A stretch of DNA of 64,000 nucleotides from Tardibacter chloracetimidivorans (GCF_001890385.1 NZ_CP018221.1:372001-436000), one strand, 5' to 3'; shown: positions 31,089 to 41,966, counted from the first letter of the stretch. Notes: a model not told the origin generated them from the letters alone. Numbers and translations: made by a program.

Positions 31089-31112
31089 TGACGACCCCCG
31101 CGATTATCCCAG

Positions 31113-33392
31113 TTATTCCGCTGCCAGCCTTTCGGCAGGCACAGCGCGGAACCCTGCCTTGAGACGCTGCATCGCGCAACAGGCAAGCTGGAAGGAAATC
31201 ACGGATTCCGCGCCCTGGTTCAGGTTCACCCTGTCGGGCATCAGTCCGTCATAGCAGCCGCCGTCGTCACGGGTGCAGATCGGCAGGCGAAGGTCGTTCT
31301 CGCCAAGATACCAGGCATAGACATGCGCCGCCTCGTCCACCCACCGTTTTTCCCCGGTGGCTTCGAACGCGGCAGATGCGGCGTCGATCATCGCTGCGGC
31401 TTCAAGCGGCTGCTGGTCGAACGGCATCGGCTTGCGCATAGTCCGGCCGAAGCTCGCAGTGCCCACCGCACGGAAATGACCCGCGGGCGCGGTCTGCATC
31501 TCCTTCAGCCATTCCAGCGTGGCCAGCCCATCGGCGATCATGCCGTCACTGCCGAGCGCCATTCCGGCGCGAAGCAGCGCCTCGGGCAGCCGGGCGTTGT
31601 CATAGGACAGATTGTCCTCGAACCAGTACCAGCCCTCGCGGCGGTTCTGGACCAGAAGCCCCCGCAGATAATCCCCGAACTCGCGCAGGATTCTGAGCGA
31701 AAGCTCATGGTCGGGGTGCGCAGCCAGCATCGACGCCGCGCCCAGCATCGCAAAGCCCCGCGCGCGGGGATAGTTCAGTTCCAGCGCCATGCCGGCCGCC
31801 TGGTCGTAGAGCGACGACGCCCAGATGCGGAGGTCAAGCTGCCGCGCCTGCGCCGCCGTGACGCCGATCGCCCACAGGGCGCGCCCGCCACTGTCCTCGG
31901 ACCCGACCTCCTCGCACCACAGGCGATCGAACCCCATGAAGTTGCGGAAGCGCTGCGTCTCGCCGTTCCAGGCATATTGGACAAAGCTGGCATAGGTGGT
32001 GGCAAGCGCATCGGCTTCGGCCGCCATCTCACCGCTTATCTGGTGCATCAGGATCAGCGCGCGCGCATTGTCGTCCACGCAATAGCCATGGTCACGGTTC
32101 GGCACGCGATACAGGCCGTGCTGCAATATGCCGCAGCCGTCGCTCAGGCGACGGACGGCCGCCAGATTCGGCGGCAGCACCTCTTCGCGTTCCATTGGCG
32201 GAAACGGCCGAAGCTGCGCGGGCTTTTCCCCGGCCGCATGGTCCAGCTCCACCATCACCCGTTCGGAAACGCGCGGCCAGATCATCGTCCTCCCGCGCGC
32301 ATAGGCCCGGCTTCTGAGGATTTCACGAAGCGAGGGATGGTCGAACAGGCTGGTGATCGCCGCCGCAAAACCAGCGGTGTCGCCAAACGGCACGAGCCGG
32401 CCATGGTCGTCGGCGAGCAGTTCCGCCGCGTGCCAATAAGGCGTGGAGATCACCGGCTTGCCGACGCCCATCGCGTAGGACAGCGTGCCGGAGGTGATCT
32501 GCGCCTCGTTCAGATAAGGCGTCACATAGACATCGGCCGCCGCCAGATAGTCCAGCAGCGTCCCGGTCTCGACAAAGGCGTTGATGAAGCAGACGTTCTC
32601 CGACACGCCAAGCTCGGCAGCGCGCGCCGCCAGCCGGTCGCGATAGGATTCGCCCTCATTCGCCACAAGGTGCGGGTGGGTTGCGCCCAAGATCACATAC
32701 AGCACATCCGGATGGCGCTCGGCGACCGCGGGCAGCGCCTCGATCACCGTCTCGATGCCCTTGTTGGGCGACAGCAGGCCGAAGGTGAGCAGCACCTTGC
32801 GCCCGGCAAAGCCGAATCGCGCCTTGTACTCTTCCGGGTCGGTGAGCGGGCGGTCCGGGATTCCGTGCGGGATCACCGCCACCCGCGACGGATTGACGCC
32901 ATGCACCTGCTCCAGCAGCGTCCGGCCCTTCTCCGTCATCACGATGATGCGCGACGCGCGGCGCAGGATCGCTTCCATGACCCGGCGCTGGTCGGCGTCC
33001 GGATGCGACAATATGGTGTGAAGCGTCACCACCAGCGGGGCGGCCACCCGGTCCAGCATCTGGAGAATCATCCCACCTGCCGAACCGCCGAAGATTCCAT
33101 ACTCATGCTGGAGCCAGACGACATCCGCGCCGCTGTCGTTGATCTGCTGTGCGGCTGCGAAATAATCGGAGATTTCGTTCTGCCGGATCACGCCCGCCAC
33201 CTCCGGCGGATAGTCGCGCCGCTCGCCCAGGTCCTCCATCGCATAGACGTCGACGTCAACCGCCGGAAAACGCTCGATAAGGCCGTTCCGGGTGTCGGTG
33301 GTGAAGGTGGCGATACCGCACTTGCGCGGCAGGTAATTACCGATCAGGGCTATTTTTGACGTCTGCGGGACGCGGTTGTCCGATCGGGTCAT
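31113..33392 (-). CDS. Family 4 glycosyltransferase with C-terminal alpha-toroid domain
   Basis: A 759-aa bifunctional-looking protein. Residues about 10-400 are a GT-B fold glycosyltransferase of family 4 (LIGNYLPRKCGIATFTTD, PNKGIETVIEALP, NEAQITSGTLSYAMGVGKPVISTPYWHA). From about 420 to the end it has a helical repeat region (GYCVDDNARALILMHQ, DNARLPEALLRAGMALGSDGM) resembling an (alpha/alpha)6-toroid. I start at ATG 33392 (MTRSDNRVPQTSKIAL) with AGGGGAG just upstream. The same frame stays open to 34217 but that segment is antisense to the riboswitch and lipoprotein gene. It is co-directional with GH130. Confidence 0.82.
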   Translation of the reverse strand: MTRSDNRVPQTSKIALIGNYLPRKCGIATFTTDTRNGLIERFPAVDVDVYAMEDLGERRDYPPEVAGVIRQNEISDYFAAAQQINDSGADVVWLQHEYGIFGGSAGGMILQMLDRVAAPLVVTLHTILSHPDADQRRVMEAILRRASRIIVMTEKGRTLLEQVHGVNPSRVAVIPHGIPDRPLTDPEEYKARFGFAGRKVLLTFGLLSPNKGIETVIEALPAVAERHPDVLYVILGATHPHLVANEGESYRDRLAARAAELGVSENVCFINAFVETGTLLDYLAAADVYVTPYLNEAQITSGTLSYAMGVGKPVISTPYWHAAELLADDHGRLVPFGDTAGFAAAITSLFDHPSLREILRSRAYARGRTMIWPRVSERVMVELDHAAGEKPAQLRPFPPMEREEVLPPNLAAVRRLSDGCGILQHGLYRVPNRDHGYCVDDNARALILMHQISGEMAAEADALATTYASFVQYAWNGETQRFRNFMGFDRLWCEEVGSEDSGGRALWAIGVTAAQARQLDLRIWASSLYDQAAGMALELNYPRARGFAMLGAASMLAAHPDHELSLRILREFGDYLRGLLVQNRREGWYWFEDNLSYDNARLPEALLRAGMALGSDGMIADGLATLEWLKEMQTAPAGHFRAVGTASFGRTMRKPMPFDQQPLEAAAMIDAASAAFEATGEKRWVDEAAHVYAWYLGENDLRLPICTRDDGGCYDGLMPDRVNLNQGAESVISFQLACCAMQRLKAGFRAVPAERLAAE

Positions 33393-33556
33393 GGAGCTCC
33401 CCTCGTGGCGACATGAGTTGCAAACGGATGCAGGTCGCATCCAAGCCATAACAACACCTGACGGATAAAGTTGCTCCATTTTGTGCAATGCAGCAACAAA
33501 AATCGCCCGAACGACCGTATAGGCGCGGCGAACCGAACGCCAAAGCGAAAGACCTG

Positions 33557-33584
33557 TTGACTGGTGGACAATTCCGGCTAGGTT
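33557..33584 (+). promoter_or_regulatory. Candidate sigma70-type promoter for the Ala-rich lipoprotein
   Basis: TTGACT (33557-33562) and TAGGTT (33579-33584) are spaced 16 bp, about 50 nt before the GTG start at 33637. The 33393-33636 interval is a divergent promoter region shared with the glycosyltransferase gene. I found no GGAAC-type EcfG stress promoter in it. Confidence 0.4.
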
Positions 33585-33636
33585 CTGCCGCTGAAGGTGG
33601 CAACCGCCATCTTGCCAACAAGGTTGGGAGGTTTGG

Positions 33637-33873
33637 GTGAAGAAGCTGACGTTCGTAATTGCTGCGGCTGGCCTGATGACGCTCGCGGCTTGCGGTGGAT
33701 CGCAGGAAGCTGCCACCGAGAATACCGTCGAAGATACGGCTATGGCCGTTGAAAACGCAACCGACGCTGTCGACATGGCTGCAGACAATCTGGCTGCCGC
33801 TGCCGACAACGCCGTTGACGCTGCCGATGCAGCCGCCGCCAACGCGGTGGAAGCTGCCGACAACGCCATGTAA
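33637..33873 (+). CDS. Small alanine-rich lipoprotein
   Basis: A 78-aa product starting at GTG 33637 with GGGAGG upstream. The signal MKKLTFVIAAAGLMTLAACG ends in lipobox LAAC. The mature peptide is made almost only of Ala, Asp, Asn, Glu and Val in a heptad-like pattern (AVDMAADNLAAAADNAVDAA), so it should form a long amphipathic helix or coiled coil, similar in style to Lpp or entericidin-type small lipoproteins. A strong terminator follows. Function is unknown. Confidence 0.75.
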   Translation: MKKLTFVIAAAGLMTLAACGGSQEAATENTVEDTAMAVENATDAVDMAADNLAAAADNAVDAADAAAANAVEAADNAM

Positions 33874-33920
33874 TCGGCTTTCGCCGCCGGTTCTTCCGGT
33901 TGCGAAAACGTTTCGGAATA

Positions 33921-33949
33921 GGGCGTCCTTCGGGACGCTCTATTTTTTT
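33921..33949 (+). terminator. Rho-independent terminator after the lipoprotein gene
   Basis: GCGTCC-TTCG-GGACGC forms a stable UUCG-capped stem extended by G-U, G-C and A-T pairs, followed directly by TATTTTTTT. It is a textbook intrinsic terminator that isolates the lipoprotein gene from the thiC riboswitch downstream. Confidence 0.9.
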
Positions 33950-33986
33950 GTGCGCCCCACTGGAAATCACTGGCGTTCGGTTCCAT

Positions 33987-36075
<2,089 letters not shown>

Positions 36076-36592
36076 TTGAATTCCGTGAGCTCGTGCCCTA
36101 GCGTTCCTAAAATGTTCCAATGTGAGCGTGGGCATGAGCGTGCAGTCTTTTGGCGATAGACATACGGTAAGCAAGTTGGAGACTGTGGAGAGATATCTCC
36201 AAATGTATGTAACTGCGCTAAAAAACCAGCCGTTTGAGTTACTCTATGTCGATGCTTGTGCTGGGTCAGGATCATCTGTTCCAAGAGCGGCATTCAGGGC
36301 GGCAGAAGATGAGAAGCAGCACGCCCTTTCCGGTTTTGCCACTCCCGTTGCTGATACTGACGAAATTATTGTTGGGTCAGCAGTACGTGCGCTAGGTGTC
36401 GACCCTCCTTTCCACCGGTACCTTTTCAACGACGTGAAACCCTCGAACGTAAAGGCCTTACGACAGTCAATCGAAGGTAGATTTTCACATCTGGCTGATC
36501 GGGTCGAAATCACTCGTTTAGATGCTAATTCAATGCTTCGCCAACTATGTTCCTCCTATAACTGGAGGAAGACCAGAGCAGTCGTATTCTTA

Positions 36593-37444
36593 GGGTCCAA
36601 ACTCAATCAGCCTCTTGAAAATCGTTGGTCTCATTGATTCAAGGCGTTTTCGCTGAAGAGGAGGCCTTGGGGATGTCGCGTTCGTTGTTCTGGCTATCGG
36701 ATGAAGCGTGGACAGCAATCGAGCTCCACTTGCCCAAGAACCAGCCAGGAGCACGACGTGTTGATGACCGGCGGGTGATCTCCGGCATCGTTCACATGCT
36801 CAAGTGCGGCGGTCGCTGGGCAGATTGCCCCGCCGAATACGGGCCGGCGACGACGGTCTACAACCGATGGAACAGGTGGAGCCGGCGGGGCATCTGGACA
36901 CGCATCCTGGCTGCACTGACCGAAGAAGGCTGGATCGCCGAGACCGGGCAGATCGATAGCAGCTACATCAAGGCTCACCGTAGCGCCGGTGGGGCAAAGG
37001 GGGGGCGCGAGCCAATGCCATTGGGATCTCGCGTGGCGGCCGGACAACAAAGATCCACGCCCTTGTCGACGTCCTCGGACGGCCGCTTCGTCTCGTCCTG
37101 ACGCCCGGCAACACATCGGACGTGAAGGGCGCCGACCTGCTCATCAACGAAACAGCGGGAATGAAGCGGGTGATCGCCGACCGCGGCTACGACGCCAATC
37201 GCATTAGGACCATCCTGCGCGAACAGGGCACGACCCCGGTGATCCCCGGCCGCCGCAACCGCAAGCGCCCGATCCAATATGACAAACGCCGCTACAAAGA
37301 TCGCTGGCGGGTCGAGGCTATGTTCTGCCGCCTCAAGGATTTCCGCCGGATCGCTACTCGCTACGACAAGCTTGCACGAAACTTCCTCTCAGCCGTAAGC
37401 CTCGCTGCCGCTGTGGCTTTCTGGCTCTGATTGAGTCTCAACCC
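36593..37444 (+). mobile_element. IS5-family (IS427-like) insertion sequence, copy 1, 852 bp
   Basis: The ends are imperfect inverted repeats: GGGTCCAAACTCAATCAG on the left and GGGTTGAGACTCAATCAG read inward from the right. It is flanked by a TA duplication within a TTAG target, which fits the YTAR preference of the IS427 group. It interrupts tcmP. An inverted copy of the same length and same encoded proteins lies at 42187-43038. Confidence 0.9.
36673..37430 (+). CDS. IS5-family transposase (copy 1), two frames joined by -1 frameshift
   Basis: The first frame (36673-37101) encodes the N-terminal part with LSDEAWTAIELHLPKNQPGARRVDDRRVISG and the DDE Asp in GQIDSSYIKAH. The second frame reaches 37430 with VIADRGYDANRIR, the Glu region RWRVEAMFCRLKDFRRIATRYDKLA and a final AVAFWL. 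They meet at CAAAGGGGGGG near 36995-37005, where a -1 slip joins AGGAKGG to ARANAIGISRGG. Both copies have the same layout, so this is a programmed frameshift rather than decay. It catalyses cut-and-paste-like transposition of this IS. Confidence 0.85.
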
Positions 37445-37886
37445 TAGATCCTTTCGGACTTCAGATTAATTACGATACTTTGAAGGCGCTGGCAGAAACA
37501 CAAGCGGTGGACGTTTGGTACTTGGTTCCAGTTTTTGCGATGTACAGACAAGTTTCAGGCGACGGTCAAATCAATGAAGATGGGGGCCCCCGCGTTGATG
37601 CTGCGCTTGGAACGACTTCGTGGCGTGACGTTGCCGTAATTGAAGAACCTCAGCCTTCAGACCTGTTTGACCAACCTCGGCATCGATCGAAAAGAGCTGT
37701 TGATGTCGCATGGTTCGAGAAAATCGCCAAAGAACGCATAGGTGAGGCATTTGGCGGCCGCATCCTAGATGAAACGCTACCACTCGGCCGAAACGGCATT
37801 CAAGAGTTTTCGCTCATGTTTGCTTGGGCCAATCCGAGTGAGAAGGCAAAACTAGCGCCAAAACTGGCAAAGGCGGTGCTTGAATA

Positions 37887-38651
37887 GTGGCCGGACCTTC
37901 CGAAATTGAATGGACAGATGTCACTTGGAATCCGGTGGCTGGATGCACACTCGCGTCAAGTGGCTGCTCTAATTGCTATGCGATGCGGATGGCGGCCCGT
38001 TTACAGGCGATGGGCCACCTAAAATACTTGGGCACGACGCGAAAGAGCGGTGATCGATACGTCTGGACGGGCAAGGTCAACATCGACGAGGCCAGCCTTT
38101 CTGCACCCTTGGAGTGGCGCAAACCAAAACGGATTTTCGTTAACTCAATGTCGGACCTTTTTCACCCTGACGTGCCTTCGGATTTTATCCGTCGGGTTTG
38201 GGAAGTAATGCTGCAAAGCACGCATCACCATTTCCAAATACTTACGAAACGACCAGAGCGTATGTCTACAATGTTCGATTCAGGTATACTGAAAACGAGT
38301 GCCAACATCTGGCTTGGAACGTCGGTTGAGAATGCAGATGTCGCTGATCGGGTGAAGCATCTCAGCAGAATAAAGAATTCGACATTGTTTATTTCATTCG
38401 AACCTCTGGTCGGACCGATCACTGATCTAAATTTGCGCGGCATTCATTGGGCCATCGTCGGGGGAGAGTCCGGCCCGCGCGCGCGGCCCATGGAGGAGGC
38501 TTGGGTTGAAAGGCTCTTTGAAATGTGCCGCCGCGATGACGTAGCGTTCTTTTTCAAGCAATGGGGTGGGCGCAACAAGAAAGCAACAGGCCGACACCTA
38601 CACGGGCGCACCTACGATGAGTTTCCGCTGACGCTAGAGACGTGTGCTTAA
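37887..38651 (+). CDS. DUF5131 / phage Gp37-Gp68-like three-Cys-motif protein
   Basis: A 254-aa protein with the N-terminal cluster CTLASSGCSNCYA (C-x6-C-x2-C), IEWTDVTWNPVAGC, RIFVNSMSDLFHPDVP, FQILTKRPER and NIWLGTSVENADVADRV. These are typical of the DUF5131 (Gp37/Gp68) family, a radical-SAM-like group without a settled reaction. The GTG start overlaps the tcmP stop by one base (TAGTG), so translation was probably coupled. With tcmP broken upstream, expression of this gene may now depend on read-through from the IS. Confidence 0.85.
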   Translation: MAGPSEIEWTDVTWNPVAGCTLASSGCSNCYAMRMAARLQAMGHLKYLGTTRKSGDRYVWTGKVNIDEASLSAPLEWRKPKRIFVNSMSDLFHPDVPSDFIRRVWEVMLQSTHHHFQILTKRPERMSTMFDSGILKTSANIWLGTSVENADVADRVKHLSRIKNSTLFISFEPLVGPITDLNLRGIHWAIVGGESGPRARPMEEAWVERLFEMCRRDDVAFFFKQWGGRNKKATGRHLHGRTYDEFPLTLETCA

Positions 38652-38712
38652 GGCAGTCGGCATAGACCCGTTCAGCGTCAATACCAGCCACCGCCGGAAA
38701 ATTTGAAAGACA

Positions 38713-38922
38713 TCACCGATACACCTCCCGCCGGTGCACCACGCGGACGATCAGGATGGTGATCCGCACATCCTCTATTTTCGCAACCACGCGACAGTCG
38801 CCGATCCGCCACCGCCAATATCCTGCGTGGTCGCCCACCAGCGCCCCGCCCAGCGCGCGTGGCTCGTAGCGCCGGGCGCCCGTGTTCAAGATTTGTCTTG
38901 CCCCTGTCCTACAACTAACCAT
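38713..38922 (-). pseudogene. RelE/ParE toxin fragment, N-terminus missing
   Basis: The 69-residue reading frame ends RALGGALVGDHAGYWRWRIGDCRVVAKIEDVRITILIVRVVHRREVYR in outline. This is the C-terminal half of a RelE/ParE mRNA-interferase or gyrase toxin (YWRWRIGDCRVVAKIED and HRREVYR are diagnostic). The first 30-40 residues expected of the family are absent, and no antitoxin gene lies upstream. The ATG at 38922 sits in a dyad CTAACC-ATATC-GGTTAG (38915-38931). It is most likely a decayed module. Confidence 0.65.
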
Positions 38923-38940
38923 ATCGGTTAGGCTCACCGT

Positions 38941-39471
38941 ATGACCAGGCACAATCCCACTCCCCAGCCGCCGCTCGTGGGCGATGATCACGGGCATGAT
39001 CCTCGGCACCCGCATGACCGCCATTTCCTGCCCGTTCCGCGTCAGCAGCGCGCCGATGGCTGGACGGCGGACGCGCAGCGCCGCTTCATAGAGGCGCTGG
39101 CCGACAGCGGCTCCGTCACCCATGCCGCGCGGGCGGCGGGCAAATCCACCGCAAGCTGCTATCGCCTGCGCCGCGCGGCGGGCGCGGAAGATTTCGCCGC
39201 CGCATGGGATTCCGCCGTGGACGAAGCGTCGAAGCGCCTTATCGACATCGCGTTTGATCGGGCGGTGAACGGCACGGAATCGATCGAGCTTGACGGCGAC
39301 GGCCAGGTCGTCCGCACCCGCCGCAGCCATAACGACCGGCTCCTGATGTTCCTGCTCCGCGCCCATTATCCGCTGCGCTATGCGCGGGTGGATCGGTATC
39401 GCGGCATGGACGACGATCCGCCCCCTACCCTTCCCATATTGGACGCGCTGGACGGGATTGATCCGGAATAG
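38941..39471 (+). CDS. Uncharacterised HTH-containing protein
   Basis: A 176-aa basic protein. The middle WTADAQRRFIEALADSGSVTHAARAAGKSTASCYRLRR looks like a helix-turn-helix, as in small terminase subunits or phage-type regulators. SHNDRLLMFLLRAHYPLRYARVDRY follows near the end. I recognise the type as frequent in sphingomonads, usually as an orphan, but not a function. It is not AT-rich like the preceding tcmP pair and ends 117 nt before the convergent transporter gene. Confidence 0.6.
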   Translation: MTRHNPTPQPPLVGDDHGHDPRHPHDRHFLPVPRQQRADGWTADAQRRFIEALADSGSVTHAARAAGKSTASCYRLRRAAGAEDFAAAWDSAVDEASKRLIDIAFDRAVNGTESIELDGDGQVVRTRRSHNDRLLMFLLRAHYPLRYARVDRYRGMDDDPPPTLPILDALDGIDPE

Positions 39472-39587
39472 GAACGCGCGCGCGTCCGGCCGGTGACGAA
39501 AAACGCCATTGGCGCAACTTTCGTCACTTTCGCTCCATATCGGGACAGTGTCCGGCAATGTGGGTTAGGTGCGGACGACCGCCTGTG

Positions 39588-40886
39588 TCATGCGCGGCGA
39601 AACCTCCGCCAGCCGAGCAGCAGGATCAGCGCTGATAATAAGGACGACATCCCGAAGAAGAAGCACACCTCGTTTCGTCCAAAGCCGCTCGCGAACAGCC
39701 CGCCCGCCACTGCCGGCGCGATCGCGCTGATGATGCGGCCCGTGCCGATAACGAAACCCGAACCGGCGGCGCGAGCCTCGTCGCCAAAGGTGCCGGCGAG
39801 CGTAACGTAGATACCCGTCCCGGTGCCGAACAGAAAGAATCCGCAGACCCCGGCGGCAGCGATGAGGAGCGGCAGCGAGGGCGGCGCCACCCCGAAGGCA
39901 ATTGTCGAGACGCCAAGGCCAAGGATCGTGAAACCGACAAGCCACCGCAGCCCGCCCCGCTGGGCAAGCCAGCCCAAGAGCAGCCCGCCGACGACGCCCA
40001 TGAGACTCGCCGTTGCCGAGACGGTGCTGGCGACAGAGGGCGGGAAGCCGGCATCGGCCACCATCTGGGGCAACCAGCTCAGCACATAATAGATCGTGGC
40101 GACGGCAAACCCGTTGATCGCGACCATCCAGAAGGTGGCGCCGATCTGTCGCGGCGCGAACACCGCCGCATAACCTCGACGCGTCTCTACCGGCGAGTCC
40201 GGCAGGGCATCGACCGGCGCATGGCCGCAGCGGATCAGAAACGCATTGACTCGGGCCAGGCGATCAGGCCCCCGGCGACTGAGCAGCCAGGCAGGCGACT
40301 CCGGCAACAACCACGCGACGACCGGCAGCAGGATCGCCGCCGCCACAAAGCCTGCAAAGAATACCGAGGGCCATCCATGGTGCTGAAGCAGAAAGGCGGC
40401 GAGCAGGCCGCCCCCGACGCCGCCGACCGGGTAACCGATCGCCATGATCGCGACTGTCAGCGGCCGCCGACGCGCATTGGCGAACTCGGCCGATATCGGG
40501 TTGATGATTGCGACGCACGCACCGATGCCAAGTCCGGTGATCAGGCGCCAGAACGCGAGGCTTTGGATAGACCCGGCGAAACCGCAGGCGAGCATGCCAA
40601 TCGCCATCAACCCAAGGCTGACGAGAATCATTTTCCGGCGCCCGACAACGTCGGCAATCGGTGCGAGCAGGAAGGAGCCAAGCGCCATGCCCATGAGCCC
40701 AGCCGAGAGCACGACGCCTATCATCGCCTTGCCGATGCCCCAGTCCGTCACGATCGCCGGGGCGACGAAGGTAACCGAAAGGACATCATAGCCATCGAGC
40801 GCGGAAAGAATGGCCGCCAACGCGACCGCGATGATCTGGGTGGAGCCCATTGGAGAGGCGTCGAGGCGCGCGCGGACGGGGTTCAT
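39588..40886 (-). CDS. MFS transporter, aromatic acid:H+ symporter (AAHS) type
   Basis: A 432-aa protein with twelve predicted membrane helices. It has the AAHS signature ALDGYDVLSVTFVAPAI in helix 1, the MFS loop motif LAPIADVVGRRKMI and RRRPLTVAIMAIGYPVGG. Such carriers take up benzoate- or hydroxybenzoate-like acids with protons. ATG 40886 is the family start; the same frame extends to 40979, but that extension is a remnant of a VOC dioxygenase gene. The TetR-module promoter at 41104-41132 points at this gene, linking it to the catabolic operon at 45-58 kb. Confidence 0.85.
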   Translation of the reverse strand: MNPVRARLDASPMGSTQIIAVALAAILSALDGYDVLSVTFVAPAIVTDWGIGKAMIGVVLSAGLMGMALGSFLLAPIADVVGRRKMILVSLGLMAIGMLACGFAGSIQSLAFWRLITGLGIGACVAIINPISAEFANARRRPLTVAIMAIGYPVGGVGGGLLAAFLLQHHGWPSVFFAGFVAAAILLPVVAWLLPESPAWLLSRRGPDRLARVNAFLIRCGHAPVDALPDSPVETRRGYAAVFAPRQIGATFWMVAINGFAVATIYYVLSWLPQMVADAGFPPSVASTVSATASLMGVVGGLLLGWLAQRGGLRWLVGFTILGLGVSTIAFGVAPPSLPLLIAAAGVCGFFLFGTGTGIYVTLAGTFGDEARAAGSGFVIGTGRIISAIAPAVAGGLFASGFGRNEVCFFFGMSSLLSALILLLGWRRFRRA

Positions 40887-40893
40887 ACGGTCA

Positions 40894-41006
40894 CCATGGA
40901 TCCTGAACATAGTGGAAAAAATTGGAGCCGATGATATGTAGGCCAAACCCCAATCGCCTCGTTCCGACTTGGTGACCACCTCATCAGGATTGTCGACATG
41001 GAAATC
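40894..41006 (-). pseudogene. Fragment of a VOC/extradiol dioxygenase gene
   Basis: This stretch is closely similar to about 48530-48660 inside the intact VOC gene: both contain CCATGGATCCTGAA, a run of A, TTGGAGCCGA and CCCCAATCGCCTCG. The fragment lacks about 22 bases between GACCA and CTCATCAGGA and carries other changes, so it cannot encode the enzyme. It abuts the start of the TetR direct repeat and marks an old recombination join. Confidence 0.75.
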
Positions 41007-41103
41007 GGCGCAGGCGGGCCTGGGCCTGTGGAGATTGATTGCTGATCACGGTGTCGCGCTATCGGCGCGTGTGGCTCTCTCTCCATATTGCTTGTTGATC
41101 CCG

Positions 41104-41132
41104 ACATAAACTCGAATCACCATATATGTCAA
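41104..41132 (-). promoter_or_regulatory. Outward promoter of the left TetR module, with palindromic operator
   Basis: On the minus strand TTGACA (41132-41127) and TTATGT (41109-41104) are 17 bp apart, pointing at the AAHS transporter. The -35 box overlaps the palindrome GTCAAGTTGAC (41128-41138), a plausible TetR site that also offers TTGAC in the other direction toward tetR. The same elements are kept in the right copy. Confidence 0.6.
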
Positions 41133-41240
41133 GTTGACTATCGTGACGATTTGATGTTTGTCGCAAATTGCCTGAACAGGGCTGCATCAGCTACAGATGC
41201 TGTCGCCTGCCAGAATGGGAACAGGGATTTGAGTCGTTAG

Positions 41241-41966
41241 ATGGCGAAGATGCTGACCGGGGCAGGAAAAGCCGCAAGCCCAAAGCGCCGCGGAGAAGAA
41301 AATCACAGGGTACGGGTGGGCCGGGAACGGAGCGCACGCACGCGGCGGCAACTGCTCGATTCCGTCCTCGTCATGTACTCCAGCGAAACTTCGAGCGCCC
41401 CGACGATGATCGATGACATCGTCAAACATGCCGGAGTGTCACGCGGTACGTTCTACACACATTTCGATACCGTTGAGCAGATCGTCGCCGAAGCCGGATC
41501 AATGCTCGCCGACGAAATGGTCGGCGACGCCAGGCTGGTGTTCGAAGGACTGGAAAGCGCCATGGCGCGCACCGCGACCGGCATATTGCTTTTCCTTACG
41601 CGCGCGCTCTTCGATGAGCACTGGGGCGGGTTCATCGTTCGGGCAGGCTTGCTGCGCGAGGAAAACCCCCTGAGCCAGGACATCCGCGCCGATATCGCGC
41701 GAGGGGTCGAAGCCGGACAATATTCCGTCCGAAACGCGCTCGCTGCCAGCGACATGATCTTCGGAACCGTGGTCGAAGCCATCCTCCGGATCAACCAGGG
41801 ACATCGATCAACCCGCTATATCCGCGATATCACCGAGATGGTGCTTCATGCCCTTGGCGTCGACAGCGCCGAGGCCGACCATGTCGTCGCACAAAGTTTC
41901 GAACGGCTGACCAGGATCGCTCCGACCCAGCTCAACTGGTGGAAGAATCCGGACGGCGCAAGTTAG
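41241..41966 (+). CDS. TetR-family regulator, copy 1
   Basis: A 241-aa regulator. A basic N-terminal extension (KAASPKRRGEENHRVRVGRER) precedes the TetR helix-turn-helix (RTRRQLLDSVLVMYSS to SAPTMIDDIVKHAGVSRGTFYTHFDTVEQIVAEAG). The ligand domain has a mixed helical pattern. It differs from the second copy at few residues, for example DITEMV versus DIAEMV and KNPDGAS versus KNLHGAS. TetR proteins usually repress adjacent genes until a small ligand binds. It is placed divergently from the aromatic acid transporter, so the ligand is probably an aromatic substrate or intermediate. Confidence 0.88.
   Translation: MAKMLTGAGKAASPKRRGEENHRVRVGRERSARTRRQLLDSVLVMYSSETSSAPTMIDDIVKHAGVSRGTFYTHFDTVEQIVAEAGSMLADEMVGDARLVFEGLESAMARTATGILLFLTRALFDEHWGGFIVRAGLLREENPLSQDIRADIARGVEAGQYSVRNALAASDMIFGTVVEAILRINQGHRSTRYIRDITEMVLHALGVDSAEADHVVAQSFERLTRIAPTQLNWWKNPDGAS

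Larger units (their letters stand above)
36134..37887 (+). pseudogene. tcmP: Three-Cys-motif partner protein TcmP, split by an IS5-family element
   Basis: The two halves are 36134-36592 (ERYLQMYVTALKNQPFELLYVDACAGSGS) and 37447-37887 (DPFGLQINYDTLKALAETQ to KAVLE). Removing the IS and one copy of the TA target duplication restores VVFLDPFGLQ and a continuous 299-aa frame. TcmP proteins are encoded next to proteins with a three-Cys motif, as here with DUF5131. The AcaGxG and DPFG motifs suggest a methyltransferase-like fold; the biological role is not established. Base composition is more AT-rich than in the preceding 36 kb, consistent with transfer. The gene should be inactive unless the IS excises. 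Confidence 0.85.

Noticed and set aside
31323-33359. A 678-residue open frame opposite the glycosyltransferase
   Set aside because: It is a composition shadow with Arg/His-rich sequence and no start signal.
40887-40979. N-terminal extension of the AAHS transporter
   Set aside because: The residues SERGDWG and following are the broken VOC fragment in frame by chance; the transporter family begins at ATG 40886.
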